Shown here: positions 19,468 through 28,407 of the stretch, piece by piece
Numbering within the stretch: the first letter of the stretch is position 1
Layout of the letters: every line of letters begins with the position of its first letter
Origin: Tidjanibacter sp.
Lineage (GTDB): Bacteria > Bacteroidota > Bacteroidia > Bacteroidales > Rikenellaceae
Direction of reading: 5' to 3'
Length of the DNA: 53,858 nt
Assembly (NCBI GenBank): GCA_017503805.1
Contig: JAFVSJ010000028.1
Span: 1 to 53,858 of the forward strand
Translations under genes and position numbers: made by a program
Notes under the pieces: model-generated
Told to the model about the DNA's origin: nothing
What the model saw: only the letters and a program-made list of their open reading frames with translations
Database searches by the model: none

Positions 19468-20778
19468 ATGAAACTTGTCGAAACCATCAAGAATATATCT
19501 AAGATTGAGGAGCTCAGGAAGAGGATTCTCTATACCCTTGGCCTTCTTCTTATATATAGGTTCGGAAGTTTTGTGGTGATTCCTGGTATCGACCCCAATG
19601 CACTTAGCGCATTGAGCGCGCAGACCGCCGACGGTTTGATGGGCCTTTTGGACATCTTCTCTGGTGGTGCGTTCTCCAACGCTTCGATTTTTGCACTCGG
19701 TGTTATGCCCTACATCTCTGCTTCGATTATCGTGCAGCTGCTTGGTATCGTAGTTCCCTACTTCCAGAAGTTGCAGAAAGAGGGCGAGAGTGGTCATCGC
19801 AAAATGAACCAGATTACAAGATATCTGACCATTGTAGTGCTCTGCCTGCAGGGTCCCGCTTATCTTGCAAACCTTCACGCCCAGACTCCCGGCGCCTTCG
19901 TTATGGAGTATAACGCCTTCTTCATCTTTACCGCATTGGTAGTACTTATTGCCGGTACTATGTTTGTAATGTGGTTGGGCGAGAAGATCACCGACAAAGG
20001 TATTGGTAACGGTATCTCGCTGATCATTATGGTCGGTATCGTTGCCCGTCTGCCCCACGCTCTGCTTGCAGAGTTGGATGCAAGGACCAATGCCGCTACC
20101 GGTGGTTGGGTAATGCTGGTTGTGGAGTTTGTTCTCCTCTACTTCATCATTATGGCTGCCATCGCACTCGTGCAGGCTACCCGTAAGATTCCCGTACAGT
20201 ATGCGAAGCGTATTGTAGGTAACAAACAGTATGGTGGTGTACGCCAGTACATCCCCCTGAAGGTCAACGCTGCCAACGTTATGCCTATCATCTTTGCTCA
20301 GGCACTGATGTTTATCCCTATGCTGTTCGGCAACTGGGAGGCTACCCGCGGTATCGCAGCAACCTTCAACGACTACACCGGATTCTGGTACAACTTCGTA
20401 TTCGCATTCTTGGTGTTCGTGTTCACCTACTTCTACACTGCAATTATTGTCAATCCCCAGATGATGGCCGATGACCTGAAGCGTAACGGTGGCTTCATCC
20501 CCGGTGTTAAACCCGGTAAGGAGACCCGTACCTACATCGACACCATTATGACAAGGATCACCCTCCCCGGTTCGATCTTCTTGGCAATCGTGGCAATTCT
20601 GCCCGCCTTCGCCGAGATGCTCGGTATCAACCGTCAGTTTGCGCTCTTCTTCGGAGGTACCTCGCTGCTGATCTTGGTGGGTGTTGTTCTTGACACTCTC
20701 AAACAGGTTGAGAGCTACTTGCTCCTTCGTCACTACGACGGTCTGATGAAGACCGGCCGTATCAAAGGTCGCCATTAG
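19468..20778 (+). CDS. secY: Protein translocase subunit SecY
   Basis: Channel of the Sec translocon in the inner membrane, 436 aa, with about ten hydrophobic helices. Signatures include RFGSFVVIPGID in the first helix region, FALGVMPYISASIIVQLL in helix 2 and the cytoplasmic basic loop KRNGGFIPGVKPGKET between late helices. Location after rplO and before map is the classic arrangement. Confidence 0.98.
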   Translation: MKLVETIKNISKIEELRKRILYTLGLLLIYRFGSFVVIPGIDPNALSALSAQTADGLMGLLDIFSGGAFSNASIFALGVMPYISASIIVQLLGIVVPYFQKLQKEGESGHRKMNQITRYLTIVVLCLQGPAYLANLHAQTPGAFVMEYNAFFIFTALVVLIAGTMFVMWLGEKITDKGIGNGISLIIMVGIVARLPHALLAELDARTNAATGGWVMLVVEFVLLYFIIMAAIALVQATRKIPVQYAKRIVGNKQYGGVRQYIPLKVNAANVMPIIFAQALMFIPMLFGNWEATRGIAATFNDYTGFWYNFVFAFLVFVFTYFYTAIIVNPQMMADDLKRNGGFIPGVKPGKETRTYIDTIMTRITLPGSIFLAIVAILPAFAEMLGINRQFALFFGGTSLLILVGVVLDTLKQVESYLLLRHYDGLMKTGRIKGRH

Positions 20779-20830
20779 TATCAACCGAAGGCTTACTTGA
20801 AGTAAGAGTACTTAAGAAAAGAGATTATAG

Positions 20831-21607
20831 ATGATATATCTCAAAACAAAGGAAGAGGTCGAACTGCTGCGTGAGAATAACCTGCTGGTGAGCGCTACGC
20901 TCGCCGAGGTGGGCCGTCACATCAAGCCCGGGGTAACCACCCTGGAGCTTGATAGGATTGCCGAGGAGTTTATCCGTTCTCACGGAGCAGTTCCGGGCTT
21001 CCTTGGCTACGGAGGCTTCCCCAACACGCTCTGTGTGTCGGTGAATGAGAATGTAGTACACGGTATTCCGTCTGATTATGCCCTCCACGAGGGCGACATC
21101 GTGTCGGTGGATTGCGGCACTGTTCTCAAGGGTTTCTATGGCGACTCGGCCTACACATTCGCTGTGGGAGAGGTTGCACCCGAGGTGGCTCAACTCCTCA
21201 AGGTGACCAAAGAGGCTCTCAAGAAGGGTGTGGAACAGGCTGTGGCAGGTAAACGCGTAGGCGATATCTCGGCAGCCGTTCAGCAACACGCCGAACAGTT
21301 TGGCTATGGAGTTGTCCGCGAACTCGTGGGCCACGGTCTCGGCAGAAATATGCACGAAGATCCCGAGGTCCCCAACTACGGACGACGCGGTCACGGCCCC
21401 CTGCTCAAAGAGGGTATGGTGATCTGCATAGAGCCAATGATCAATATGGGCACCAAGAGTGTGGTCTTTGAACGTGACGGCTGGACCGTGAGAACCAAAG
21501 ATCGCAAACCCTCGGCTCACTTCGAATATGCGGTGGCAATACGCAACGGAGAGGCCGACGTGCTGACGGATTTCGGCCTTATCGAGGCTGCGCTCGGAAT
21601 AGGGTAG
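20831..21607 (+). CDS. map: Methionine aminopeptidase, type I
   Basis: Removes the initiator Met from nascent proteins; 258 aa. The five metal ligands are visible in order: Asp in VSVDCGT, Asp in FYGDSAYTF, His in VGHGLGRNMHEDP, Glu in VICIEPM and Glu in AHFEYAVAI. There is no N-terminal zinc-finger extension, so it is the short bacterial type. Start MIYLKTKEEVELL at 20831, 52 bp after secY. Confidence 0.97.
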   Translation: MIYLKTKEEVELLRENNLLVSATLAEVGRHIKPGVTTLELDRIAEEFIRSHGAVPGFLGYGGFPNTLCVSVNENVVHGIPSDYALHEGDIVSVDCGTVLKGFYGDSAYTFAVGEVAPEVAQLLKVTKEALKKGVEQAVAGKRVGDISAAVQQHAEQFGYGVVRELVGHGLGRNMHEDPEVPNYGRRGHGPLLKEGMVICIEPMINMGTKSVVFERDGWTVRTKDRKPSAHFEYAVAIRNGEADVLTDFGLIEAALGIG

Positions 21608-21670
21608 AGGAGATAAAGGAGGATGAGAAGGCCGAGTAGCTCAAAAACAAGCGGTTGGCGAGCGAAAAGG

Positions 21671-21701
21671 TTTGGTAATCCGAAGAAAATCACTATCTTT
21701 G
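21671..21701 (+). promoter_or_regulatory. infA promoter
   Basis: TTTG (21671-21674), a 19-bp spacer, then TATCTTTG (21694-21701): an exact match to the Bacteroidota consensus, 56 bp before infA. Confidence 0.85.
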
Positions 21702-21757
21702 CGCGCTAAACAGAAAAACAAGGAATTCATACCGAACAAAACAAATTAAGTAACTCT

Positions 21758-21976
21758 ATGGCAAAGCAAGCTGCTATTGAAAAGGACGGAACCATCGTGG
21801 AGGCTCTCTCGAACGCAATGTTTCGTGTCGAGTTGGACAACGGCCACGTGATTACCGCCCACATTTCGGGTAAGATGAGGATGCACTACATCAAGATTCT
21901 TCCCGGTGACAAAGTAAAGGTCGAGATGTCGCCCTATGATTTGACCAAAGGTCGCATCTCCTTCCGTTACAAATAA
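21758..21976 (+). CDS. infA: Translation initiation factor IF-1
   Basis: OB-fold factor that blocks the A site during initiation, 72 aa. It starts [17 protein letters not shown], has the [24 protein letters not shown] core and ends [16 protein letters not shown]. It has its own promoter and is followed by an unusually long spacer before rpmJ. Confidence 0.98.
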   Translation: MAKQAAIEKDGTIVEALSNAMFRVELDNGHVITAHISGKMRMHYIKILPGDKVKVEMSPYDLTKGRISFRYK

Positions 21977-22367
21977 CCTCCCCGCCGAGACAAGAGGAAT
22001 TAAGAGTACGGAGTGTTGCACACACAAGGCGCAAGGCGTGATGAAAAGGGATGGTGAATGAAACTATCCAAGAGCACGGCAAAAGACCGCAGAATAAAGA
22101 CGCTTTGAAAGCCACAAAGGGCAGAGGCCAACTGAGGCACTGCCGGCCCGAGGGGTAAGAACAATGCGCAAGACGTGTTGGGGTTGCCTCAAGATTGGAC
22201 AGATGGGGGCGGATGACTCTAACGAGTCGGAAGAACAACGCACCGCAACAACCATCGGTCGAATAGCCAAAACAAAAGACAAAAGGTGTGACAGTCGCTA
22301 CTTTTGGTTAACCTTTCGGCGAAGAGATTATGCCACAAACACAAAACACTATTAAACACTTTTCACG
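21977..22367. other. 391-bp spacer between infA and rpmJ
   Basis: Long for a pair usually packed together. It contains several short stem-loops: GGATGG (22049-22054) with CTATCC (22064-22069), and GACTC with GAGTC near 22215-22229. A possible promoter lies at 22299. A 63-codon open frame (22164-22355) has no recognisable features and overlaps that box. A non-coding structured RNA is possible but unproven. Confidence 0.45.
22299..22306 (+). promoter_or_regulatory. Possible -7 box for the rpmJ-rplQ operon
   Basis: TACTTTTG fits TAnnTTTG and lies 62 bp before rpmJ. No TTTG was found at the -33 position, so this is tentative. Confidence 0.35.
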
Positions 22368-22484
22368 ATGAAAGTAAGAGCATCAATTAAGAAAAGAAGC
22401 GAGGATTGCAAAATCGTAAAGCGTGGCAACCACCTTTATGTGATTTGCAAAAAGAATCCTAAATTCAAAATGCGCCAAAAGTAA
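22368..22484 (+). CDS. rpmJ: 50S ribosomal protein bL36
   Basis: 38-aa large-subunit protein, read as [20 protein letters not shown] followed by [18 protein letters not shown]. Compared with the zinc-binding form, Cys14 and Cys27 remain but the ligand positions 11 (Ser) and 33 (Phe) are changed, so zinc binding is probably lost. It sits directly before rpsM as expected. Confidence 0.97.
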   Translation: MKVRASIKKRSEDCKIVKRGNHLYVICKKNPKFKMRQK

Positions 22485-22512
22485 TTAACTTAAAAAGAAG
22501 AAAAAAGAATTT

Positions 22513-22893
22513 ATGGCACGTATAGTAGGTGTAGATTTACCCAAAAATAAACGCGGTGAGATCGGTTTGACCTATATTTATGGTATTGGTCGCAGCACCG
22601 CACGAATGATTCTGGATATGGCCGGTATCGACTACAATACCAAAGTAGACGACTGGACCGATGAGCAGGTAGGTGCAATCCGTAACGCTATCGCCGAGAG
22701 CGGTATCAAAGTAGAGGGTGAGTGCCGTTCGCTCGTACAACTCAACATCAAACGACTGATGGACATCGGTTGCTACCGTGGTATCCGTCACCGTCTTGGC
22801 CTTCCCGTTCGCGGCCAGAGCACCAAGAACAATGCTCGTACTCGCAAGGGTAAGAAGAAGACCGTAGCAAACAAGAAAAAAGCAACTAAATAA
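22513..22893 (+). CDS. rpsM: 30S ribosomal protein uS13
   Basis: Small-subunit head protein at the intersubunit bridge, 126 aa. It starts [22 protein letters not shown] and has the C-terminal [22 protein letters not shown] motif followed by a Lys-rich tail. Start of the alpha operon section. Confidence 0.99.
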   Translation: MARIVGVDLPKNKRGEIGLTYIYGIGRSTARMILDMAGIDYNTKVDDWTDEQVGAIRNAIAESGIKVEGECRSLVQLNIKRLMDIGCYRGIRHRLGLPVRGQSTKNNARTRKGKKKTVANKKKATK

Positions 22894-22907
22894 TTAAGTA
22901 GAGAGTT

Positions 22908-23297
22908 ATGGCAAAGAAACCAGTATCAGTTAAGAAGCGCGTAGTTAAAGTCGACGCAGTCGGTATGGCATTTGTACACTCGACTTTCAACAACGTTATC
23001 ATCACTATTACCAACGGTGTTGGTGAGGTTATCAGCTGGAGCTCGGCAGGTAAAATGGGCTTCCGCGGTTCGAAGAAGAACACTCCCTACGCAGCACAGA
23101 CTGCAGCCGCAGACTGCGCAAAAGTTGCTTACGACTTGGGCTTGCGTAAAGTGAAAGTTTATGTTAAAGGCCCCGGCCAGGGTCGTGAGTCGGCAATCCG
23201 TACCATCGACGGTGCAGGTATCACTGTTACCGAGATTATCGACGTTACTCCCCTGCCCCACAACGGCTGCCGCGCTCCTAACCGTCGTCGCGTATAA
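22908..23297 (+). CDS. rpsK: 30S ribosomal protein uS11
   Basis: Platform protein of the small subunit, 129 aa. Diagnostic segments are [20 protein letters not shown] and the C-terminal [18 protein letters not shown]. It follows rpsM by 14 bp. Confidence 0.99.
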   Translation: MAKKPVSVKKRVVKVDAVGMAFVHSTFNNVIITITNGVGEVISWSSAGKMGFRGSKKNTPYAAQTAAADCAKVAYDLGLRKVKVYVKGPGQGRESAIRTIDGAGITVTEIIDVTPLPHNGCRAPNRRRV

Positions 23298-23359
23298 GCG
23301 CACCCGTGCAGGAGAGAGAGTAAACATTTAGTTTCAACTATCAGTAAAACAAGAAAACA

Positions 23360-23968
23360 ATGGCAAGATATACAGGTCCAAAAAGTAAAATCGCTCGTAA
23401 GTTTGGCGAGCCTATTTTTGGTGCAGACAAGGTTCTCGACAAGAAGAACTATCCTGCTGGTCAGCACGGTCTGAACCGCAAGCGCAAAAAAGTTTCGGAG
23501 TACGGCACCCAGCTGAGCGAGAAACAGAAAGCAAAATATACCTACGGTTTGCTGGAGCGTCAGTTCCACAATGCCTTCGAGAAAGCTGCTGCTATGGGCG
23601 GTATCACCGGTGAGAACCTTCTCAAACTCCTTGAGAGCCGTCTCGACAACGTAGTATACCGTCTGGGTATCGCTCCCACCCGCGCTGCTGCTCGTCAGCT
23701 CGTTTCGCACCGCCACATCACCGTTAACGGCAACGTGGTAAACATTCCTTCCTACAGCCTCAAAGCAGGCGATGTAGTTGCAGTACGCGAGAAATCCAAG
23801 ACCCTCGAGACTATCACCGAGAGCTTGGCAGGCCGCCGCAGCAACCAGTACGGTTGGCTCGAGTGGAACGCCGAGACCCTCACCGGTAAGTTCCTCCAGC
23901 GTCCCGAGCGCGAGGATATCCCCGAGAACATCAAGGAGCAGCTCATCGTCGAGTTGTACTCGAAATAG
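23360..23968 (+). CDS. rpsD: 30S ribosomal protein uS4
   Basis: Primary 16S rRNA-binding and assembly protein, 202 aa. The N-terminal [19 protein letters not shown] lacks the Cys ligands of the zinc form. The S4 RNA-binding domain is recognisable in [20 protein letters not shown] near residue 95. Order rpsK-rpsD-rpoA is conserved. Confidence 0.99.
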   Translation: MARYTGPKSKIARKFGEPIFGADKVLDKKNYPAGQHGLNRKRKKVSEYGTQLSEKQKAKYTYGLLERQFHNAFEKAAAMGGITGENLLKLLESRLDNVVYRLGIAPTRAAARQLVSHRHITVNGNVVNIPSYSLKAGDVVAVREKSKTLETITESLAGRRSNQYGWLEWNAETLTGKFLQRPEREDIPENIKEQLIVELYSK

Positions 23969-23999
23969 TACTTAACAACCAATAATTGATAGATAAACT

Positions 24000-24992
24000 A
24001 TGGCAGTTTTAGCATTCCAGAAACCCGAGAAGGTGATTATGCTCGAGTCCACCTCCACTTTCGGAAAGTTTGAGTTCCGTCCCTTGGAGCCCGGATTCGG
24101 TATGACCATTGGTAATGCTTTGCGCAGGGTATTGCTCAACGCTCTCGAGGGCTACGCAATCACCACCGTAAAGATTGCCGGGGTCGATCACGAGTTTGCC
24201 GCCATCCCCGGAGTTATGGAAGGAATGATAAATATTGTCCTGAATCTCAAGAAGGTACGTTTTGTACGCACCGTTGAGACCGCCGAGGCTGAGAAGGTTA
24301 CTATCAACGTAGCCGGTCAGACCGAGCTTACGGCAGGCTATATTTCTAATTTCCTGACGAACTTCAAAGTGTTGAATCCCGAGTTGGTTATCTGCCACCT
24401 CACCCCCGACACGAAGCTCACCATCGACCTTACTATCGGTAAAGGCCGCGGTTATGTTCCCGCCGAGGAGAACCGCCCCGCCGATGCTGAGTTTGGTCTG
24501 CTTCCTATCGATTCGATTCACACCCCTATCATCAATGTTATGTACTCGGTAGAGCCCTACCGTGTTGAGCAGAAAACCGACTACGATAAACTCAACATCG
24601 AGGTTACTACCGACGGTTCGATCCATCCTAAGGAGGCTCTCAAAGAGGCCGCTAAGATTCTTATCCACCACCTGATGCTCTTCTCCGATGAGAAGATTAC
24701 CATCAATATGGAGGAGTCTTCGCCCGCAGAGGAGTTCGATGAGAACGTATTGCATATGCGTCAGTTGCTCAAGACCAAGCTCTCGGAGCAGGATCTTTCG
24801 GTTCGCGCTCTGAACTGTCTGAAGGCAGCCGAGGTAGACACCATCGGTGACCTCGTACGCTACAATCGCAACGATCTGCTCAAGTTCCGCAACTTCGGTA
24901 AGAAGTCGCTGACCGAGCTCGATGACCTCTTGGCATCCCTGAATCTCCACTTCGGTATGGACGTTACTCCCTACAAGTTGGACAAGGAATAA
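24000..24992 (+). CDS. rpoA: RNA polymerase subunit alpha
   Basis: Scaffold and activator contact subunit of RNA polymerase, 330 aa. The N-terminal dimerisation domain has [20 protein letters not shown] near residue 35. The C-terminal helix-hairpin-helix domain has [20 protein letters not shown] and [20 protein letters not shown]. Normal length and position between rpsD and rplQ. Confidence 0.99.
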   Translation: MAVLAFQKPEKVIMLESTSTFGKFEFRPLEPGFGMTIGNALRRVLLNALEGYAITTVKIAGVDHEFAAIPGVMEGMINIVLNLKKVRFVRTVETAEAEKVTINVAGQTELTAGYISNFLTNFKVLNPELVICHLTPDTKLTIDLTIGKGRGYVPAEENRPADAEFGLLPIDSIHTPIINVMYSVEPYRVEQKTDYDKLNIEVTTDGSIHPKEALKEAAKILIHHLMLFSDEKITINMEESSPAEEFDENVLHMRQLLKTKLSEQDLSVRALNCLKAAEVDTIGDLVRYNRNDLLKFRNFGKKSLTELDDLLASLNLHFGMDVTPYKLDKE

Positions 24993-25019
24993 CCCACAAA
25001 AAAACAGAAACATTAATCT

Positions 25020-25577
25020 ATGAGACACAATAAAAAAGTAAATCACCTTGGCCGTCAGGCTTCGCACCGCAAAGCCCTGATGTCGAATATGGCTTCGAGC
25101 CTTATTCTCCACAAGCGCATCGAGACCACCGTGGCTAAGGCAAAGGCTCTCAAGAAATTCGTTGAGCCCCTCATCACCAAATCCAAAGAGGATACCACCC
25201 ACCAGCGCCGCGTGGTATTCAGCTACCTGAAGGACAAATATGCAACTGCAGAGCTCTTCCGCACTGTAGCTCCCAAGATTGCAGACCGTCCCGGTGGTTA
25301 CACCCGTATTCTTCACACCGGTTTCCGTGTAGGTGACGCAGCAGAGATGTGTATCATCGAGCTCGTAGACTTCAACGAGACCTATGTAGAGGGTGTAGCT
25401 CCCAAAGCTGCTGCAGCTCCTAAGACTCGTCGTAGCCGCTCGAAAAAGGCTGCTGAGGATGCCGAGGTTGTAGCCGAGGAGAAACCCGCAACCAAGAAGC
25501 CCGTAGCTCCTAAAGCTACTGCCAAGACTTCGGGTGCGAAGGTTAAAGCCGTTAAAACCGGTGCCAAAAAAGCATAA
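25020..25577 (+). CDS. rplQ: 50S ribosomal protein bL17
   Basis: Large-subunit protein near the exit tunnel, 185 aa. Residues 1-125 are the conserved domain ([20 protein letters not shown], later [20 protein letters not shown]). About 55 further residues form an Ala/Lys/Pro-rich tail, an extension seen in many Bacteroidota. Last gene of the ribosomal cluster, followed by a terminator. Confidence 0.98.
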   Translation: MRHNKKVNHLGRQASHRKALMSNMASSLILHKRIETTVAKAKALKKFVEPLITKSKEDTTHQRRVVFSYLKDKYATAELFRTVAPKIADRPGGYTRILHTGFRVGDAAEMCIIELVDFNETYVEGVAPKAAAAPKTRRSRSKKAAEDAEVVAEEKPATKKPVAPKATAKTSGAKVKAVKTGAKKA

Positions 25578-25597
25578 CGTTTAGATTCGTTATATGG

Positions 25598-25633
25598 AAA
25601 GTGGGGGATGAGAGTAATCGTTCCCCACTTTTT
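25598..25633 (+). terminator. Intrinsic terminator after rplQ
   Basis: AAAGTGGGG (25598-25606) pairs with CCCCACTTT (25623-25631). The stem may extend inward through GAT/ATC, and TTTTT covers 25629-25633. It ends the ribosomal cluster. Confidence 0.88.
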
Positions 25634-25636
25634 GTT

Positions 25637-25764
25637 AAAAAGCGTGCCTTGCGGGTAAATTTTGCGCCACCCTGCGGATAGTGTCCTCCTCATTTACTTT
25701 TAGTAAACTGCGGGGCCACTACCTTGCGTGGCACAAAATTTCCTCCGCAAAACACGCTTTTTTT
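25637..25764. repeat. Dispersed palindromic repeat, copy A
   Basis: About 128 bp, an imperfect palindrome. The outer arms AAAAAGCGTG...TTGCGG...AAATTTTG (25637-25670) and their inverse (25728-25762) enclose an inner stem and a central TTTACTTTTAGTAAA (25693-25707). The right part is nearly identical to copy B, 124 bp away. Confidence 0.85.
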
Positions 25765-25789
25765 GCTTTCAGTTGTTGCGAGTACTTGC

Positions 25790-25887
25790 ACTACCCTGCG
25801 GATAGTGTCCTCCTCATTTACTTTTAGTAAACTGCGGGGCCATTACCTTGCGTGGCACAAAATTTCCTCCGCAAAACACGCTTTTTC
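25790..25887. repeat. Dispersed palindromic repeat, copy B (left arm diverged)
   Basis: It shares about 95 bp with copy A with one difference seen (CACTA versus CATTA), has the central TTTACTTTTAGTAAA at 25817-25831 and the right arm ending CACGCTTTTT. The outer left arm is not recognisable. It continues with CTTTCA, the conserved extension. Confidence 0.8.
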
Positions 25888-25960
25888 CTTTCATCCAAAG
25901 CGTTGTGGTAATCTCCGCGTTGCATATCGATAACTCCGCTCCTCATTTACTTTTAGTAAA
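25888..25960. repeat. Repeat copy C, left half only
   Basis: CTCCTCATTTACTTTTAGTAAA is kept, then similarity stops right after the core: other copies continue CTGCGG, this one continues TTATAGGG. The region further left is diverged, so the half-repeat call rests on about 22 bp. It marks the left boundary of the mobile element. Confidence 0.6.
25946..25960. other. Proposed attL core
   Basis: TTTACTTTTAGTAAA, a 5-5-5 palindrome matching the centre of the repeat family and the attR core except at two central bases (TT versus GC). GATTTGCC at 25989-25996 appears inverted as GGCAAATC at 39366-39373 near attR, as expected for recombinase arm or core sites. Confidence 0.62.
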
Positions 25961-26052
25961 TTATAGGGTATTTTCACCCATTTTCTAAGATTTGCCAATG
26001 ATATGCAAAACATTGTGTTTTAGCGTATTTGGCAAATTTTCTTTTCTTGTGA

Positions 26053-26084
26053 TTTGCAGAATTTGCCGATAATATCTACTTTTG
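26053..26084 (+). promoter_or_regulatory. Integrase promoter
   Basis: TTTG (26053-26056), a 20-bp spacer, then TACTTTTG (26077-26084), 66 bp before the integrase ATG. Confidence 0.75.
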
Positions 26085-26117
26085 TATGCAAATAGTATGT
26101 GCAAGGATTTGCATACA
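26083..26117. promoter_or_regulatory. 11-bp inverted repeat after the integrase -7 box
   Basis: TGTATGCAAAT (26083-26093) and ATTTGCATACA (26107-26117) are exact inverse copies with a 13-nt spacer, placed over the expected transcription start. Half of it recurs near the other end of the element (39277-39297, 20 of 21 bases equal to 26080-26100). Candidate operator or arm-type recombinase site. Confidence 0.6.
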
Positions 26118-26149
26118 CAGAAGTAATTAACCTATAAAAACGGCAGATT

Positions 26150-27382
26150 ATGTTCAAGTATTCAAAGGACGGCATTTCGGTACTCTCGGTGCTGGATGCC
26201 CGTCGAGCCAAGAAGAGCGGATTGTTTCCTGTTAAGATACAGGTCATCTACAACCGCAAGCAGAAATACTACTCTACGGGGCAGGAGCTTTCCAAGGAGG
26301 ATTGGGCGAACCTTGCCGAGAGCAAGAGTCGCCGATTATCGGAGATTCGTTCAAGTGTAGAAAACAGTTTCTCCATTATCAAGAGCCAAGTAGAATCCCT
26401 TGCCGAGCGAGGAGAGTTTGGTTTTGACCTGCTCAGCATTCGTTTGGGACGCTGTGCGACTATTACTGTCAATGCAGCCATCAGAGCCAAGATTACCGAT
26501 GCCGAGCGTAATGAGCAGTATAGCACTCGCAATGGCTACCACTCTATGCTGTTGGGTATTGAGGCTTTTGCAGGAAAGGATATCCCATTCTCTACCATCA
26601 CCATAGATTGGCTCAATAGATTGGAACGCTTTTGGAGTAATGACGGTAAGAGCAAATCCACTATCAATGTATATTTCAAGTATCTTAAAGCGATACTCAA
26701 CCAAGCCCGTATGGATGGAGTAATCAAGGAGGTTAATTTCCCATTTGGCAGAGGTCGTTTCGAGATGCCCTCGGCAGAGGGTCGAAAGTTAGCTCTTACA
26801 TTGGAGCAGATAAAGCAACTCATAACCTACACCGATGGCAACGAGGAGACAGAGATGTATCGCGATATGTGGTTCTTCTCTTATCTGTGTAATGGTATCA
26901 ACTTTCGGGATATGCTCTACCTTACCTATAATAATATAGAGGGTGATGAGATATGTTTCGTCAGAGCCAAAACCAAGAATACCTCAAAGCAGATACGCAC
27001 CATAAGAGCTGTCTTAACTCCTGAAATGCGAAATATCATCGAGCGTTGGGGTAATGCTGATGATGGCAACCCCGATACATTGTTGTTCAAGTTTGCCACA
27101 AGTAAGGAATCTGCATACGAGATTAAACAACTCGTCTGCAAGGTTACTCAACGCTGTAATATCATCTTAGCCCGAATCTCTAAGGCTTTGGGATTGCCTC
27201 GTGTAACCACATACGCAGCACGCCATAGCTTTGCAACCGTCTTGAAGCGTAGCGGAACTAATATCTCCTATATCTCGGAGAGTTTGGGACACTCCAATCT
27301 GATGGTTACAGAGAACTATCTCGCCAGCTTCGAGCAGGACGAGCGAAAGAAGAATGCACAACTACTAACCAATTTTGATTAA
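26150..27382 (+). CDS. Tyrosine recombinase (element integrase)
   Basis: Site-specific integrase, 410 aa. It has an N-terminal arm-binding region (about 1-110), a SAM-like core-binding domain (about 115-205) and a catalytic domain (about 215-400). Visible catalytic residues are Arg358 and His359 in YAARHSFAT, His381 in LGHSNL and the nucleophile Tyr390 in TENYLASF. The first catalytic Arg is absent: the usual G-x-R position reads G249-I-N251, as in other Bacteroides-type integrases. The HxxR His is Tyr355. Located at the left end of the element next to the proposed attL, with its own promoter. Confidence 0.93.
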   Translation: MFKYSKDGISVLSVLDARRAKKSGLFPVKIQVIYNRKQKYYSTGQELSKEDWANLAESKSRRLSEIRSSVENSFSIIKSQVESLAERGEFGFDLLSIRLGRCATITVNAAIRAKITDAERNEQYSTRNGYHSMLLGIEAFAGKDIPFSTITIDWLNRLERFWSNDGKSKSTINVYFKYLKAILNQARMDGVIKEVNFPFGRGRFEMPSAEGRKLALTLEQIKQLITYTDGNEETEMYRDMWFFSYLCNGINFRDMLYLTYNNIEGDEICFVRAKTKNTSKQIRTIRAVLTPEMRNIIERWGNADDGNPDTLLFKFATSKESAYEIKQLVCKVTQRCNIILARISKALGLPRVTTYAARHSFATVLKRSGTNISYISESLGHSNLMVTENYLASFEQDERKKNAQLLTNFD

Positions 27383-27387
27383 AGCGT

Positions 27388-27789
27388 ATGCCTAACAGGA
27401 AAACAGCCAAGATAGAAATCCGCAAATTGAAGTGTTTCGGCATTATTGCGAGAGAAATAGCCGAGGAGTACCCCGAATATGAGAACTACCTCATTGACGA
27501 GGGTGTGCTGCATATCAAGGAGTATGTGCCACCTACAATAAATGATATTGACAAGGTGTTGGATAAGTTAAAATTCAACTATGCCACCCGAAAGTATAAA
27601 TATGAGACCTATCGAGATAAGGAACTCATCGACCAGAAATTATTGGCAAAGATGGCAGGCGTAACCCGTCAGACCGTAGCCCGATGGGAGCAGATAGGCT
27701 TTATCTCCCGTAGCGATGTAGGCTTGTCAAGAGACAAGTATTTCCAAATAAAAGAGGTCATTTCTCAACTCGAAAAGTTAAAAGAGTAA
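27388..27789 (+). CDS. Helix-turn-helix protein of unknown role
   Basis: 133 aa, starting 5 bp after the integrase stop and therefore probably co-transcribed. The C-terminal half has a MerR-like helix-turn-helix, LLAKMAGVTRQTVARWEQIG (about residues 86-105), followed by a wing-like and helical tail. The N-terminal part (residues 1-60) is charged and not recognised. It could be a regulator or a recombination directionality factor. A large hairpin lies immediately downstream. Confidence 0.75.
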   Translation: MPNRKTAKIEIRKLKCFGIIAREIAEEYPEYENYLIDEGVLHIKEYVPPTINDIDKVLDKLKFNYATRKYKYETYRDKELIDQKLLAKMAGVTRQTVARWEQIGFISRSDVGLSRDKYFQIKEVISQLEKLKE

Positions 27790-27815
27790 AAAATCGCACT
27801 TTTTGAAAATGACTT

Positions 27816-27930
27816 GACAGATGTAGGACAAATGATGCCATTGCGTCACTTGTCCTACATCTGTCTTATATACCTACCACCCCAAACCTATGCAGTGTCA
27901 TCATCTGTCGTAGTTGTGGCACAATCTGTC
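27816..27930. promoter_or_regulatory. 50-nt near-perfect hairpin plus phased ATCTGTC repeats
   Basis: GACAGATGTAGGACAA (27816-27831) pairs perfectly with 27850-27865. After one mismatch, TGATGC (27833-27838) pairs with GCGTCA (27843-27848) around a 4-nt loop, giving a 22-bp stem in all. The outer-arm motif ATCTGTC recurs at 27859, 27903 and 27924 (44 and 21 bp apart), each followed by nTA. Possible operator/iteron array or replication origin for the element. Confidence 0.6.
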
Positions 27931-28050
27931 ATAGGCGGGTTAAGTTATTGACAATTCGATATTTAGCCTCCTTTATTCTTCCTTTGCACCATCAATCGGT
28001 TGAGAAGGCTATGACGATAGCCAAGTATTAACTTAAAAAGGACGAATAAA

Positions 28051-28407
28051 ATGAACCAAATTATTGTAACCACGCCCGAAGAGTTAAGGGCTATTGTAAG
28101 CGAAACCGTATCGCAAACATTGGCAGGTCTTAACCATACTCAAAAAGATCTGCCCGACAATCTCACTCCCGATGCCGCAGTCGAGGCATTGGAGCAGCAC
28201 GGATTCTTAATCTCCAAAGCACGCCTGTATAAACTTACGGCAAAGGGTGAAGTTCCATTCCGCAAGTATGGCAACAAACTTCTCTTTTCGCGTAAGGAAC
28301 TTCTTTCGTGGGCTGATAACCTCGCCCGTAGAGTAAACGATAAGAGCGATGCGGCATTGACTATTGCCAGGAGTGCCAACCGTAAATTGCGAGGCTATGG
28401 AAAATAA
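28051..28407 (+). CDS. Helix-turn-helix (excisionase-family) protein
   Basis: 118 aa. Residues about 45-90 form a winged-helix DNA-binding domain of the excisionase/MerR type: LTPDAAVEALEQHGFLISKA, then LYKLTAKGEVPFRKYGNKLL, then FSRKELLSWAD. Such proteins precede replication and mobilisation genes in Bacteroidales mobilizable elements. Its stop overlaps the start of the next gene (ATGGAAAATAA), indicating coupling. An excisionase role is inferred. Confidence 0.8.
   Translation: MNQIIVTTPEELRAIVSETVSQTLAGLNHTQKDLPDNLTPDAAVEALEQHGFLISKARLYKLTAKGEVPFRKYGNKLLFSRKELLSWADNLARRVNDKSDAALTIARSANRKLRGYGK

Larger units (their letters stand above)
25578..26149. other. 572-bp intergenic region: terminator, repeats, left end of the mobile element
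   Basis: No gene. It holds the rplQ terminator, two near-identical repeat copies, a half copy that ends at the proposed attachment core, then the integrase upstream region with its promoter and inverted repeat. Short open frames in the repeats encode motifs like KIYPQGT and are repeat by-products. Confidence 0.75.

Noticed and set aside
22164-22355. 63-codon open frame between infA and rpmJ
   Set aside because: No family resemblance, overlaps a possible promoter box and short stems, and composition does not look like coding sequence; kept only as part of the unexplained spacer.
25637-25887. Copies A and B as a CRISPR array
   Set aside because: Only two near-identical units about 124 bp apart, palindromic over their full length, with no short repeats separated by unique spacers and no cas genes.
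25724-25933. Short open frames in the repeats, including ones encoding KIYPQGT-like peptides
   Set aside because: They follow the repeat arms in every copy, lack stable starts and differ in length between copies; repeat by-products.
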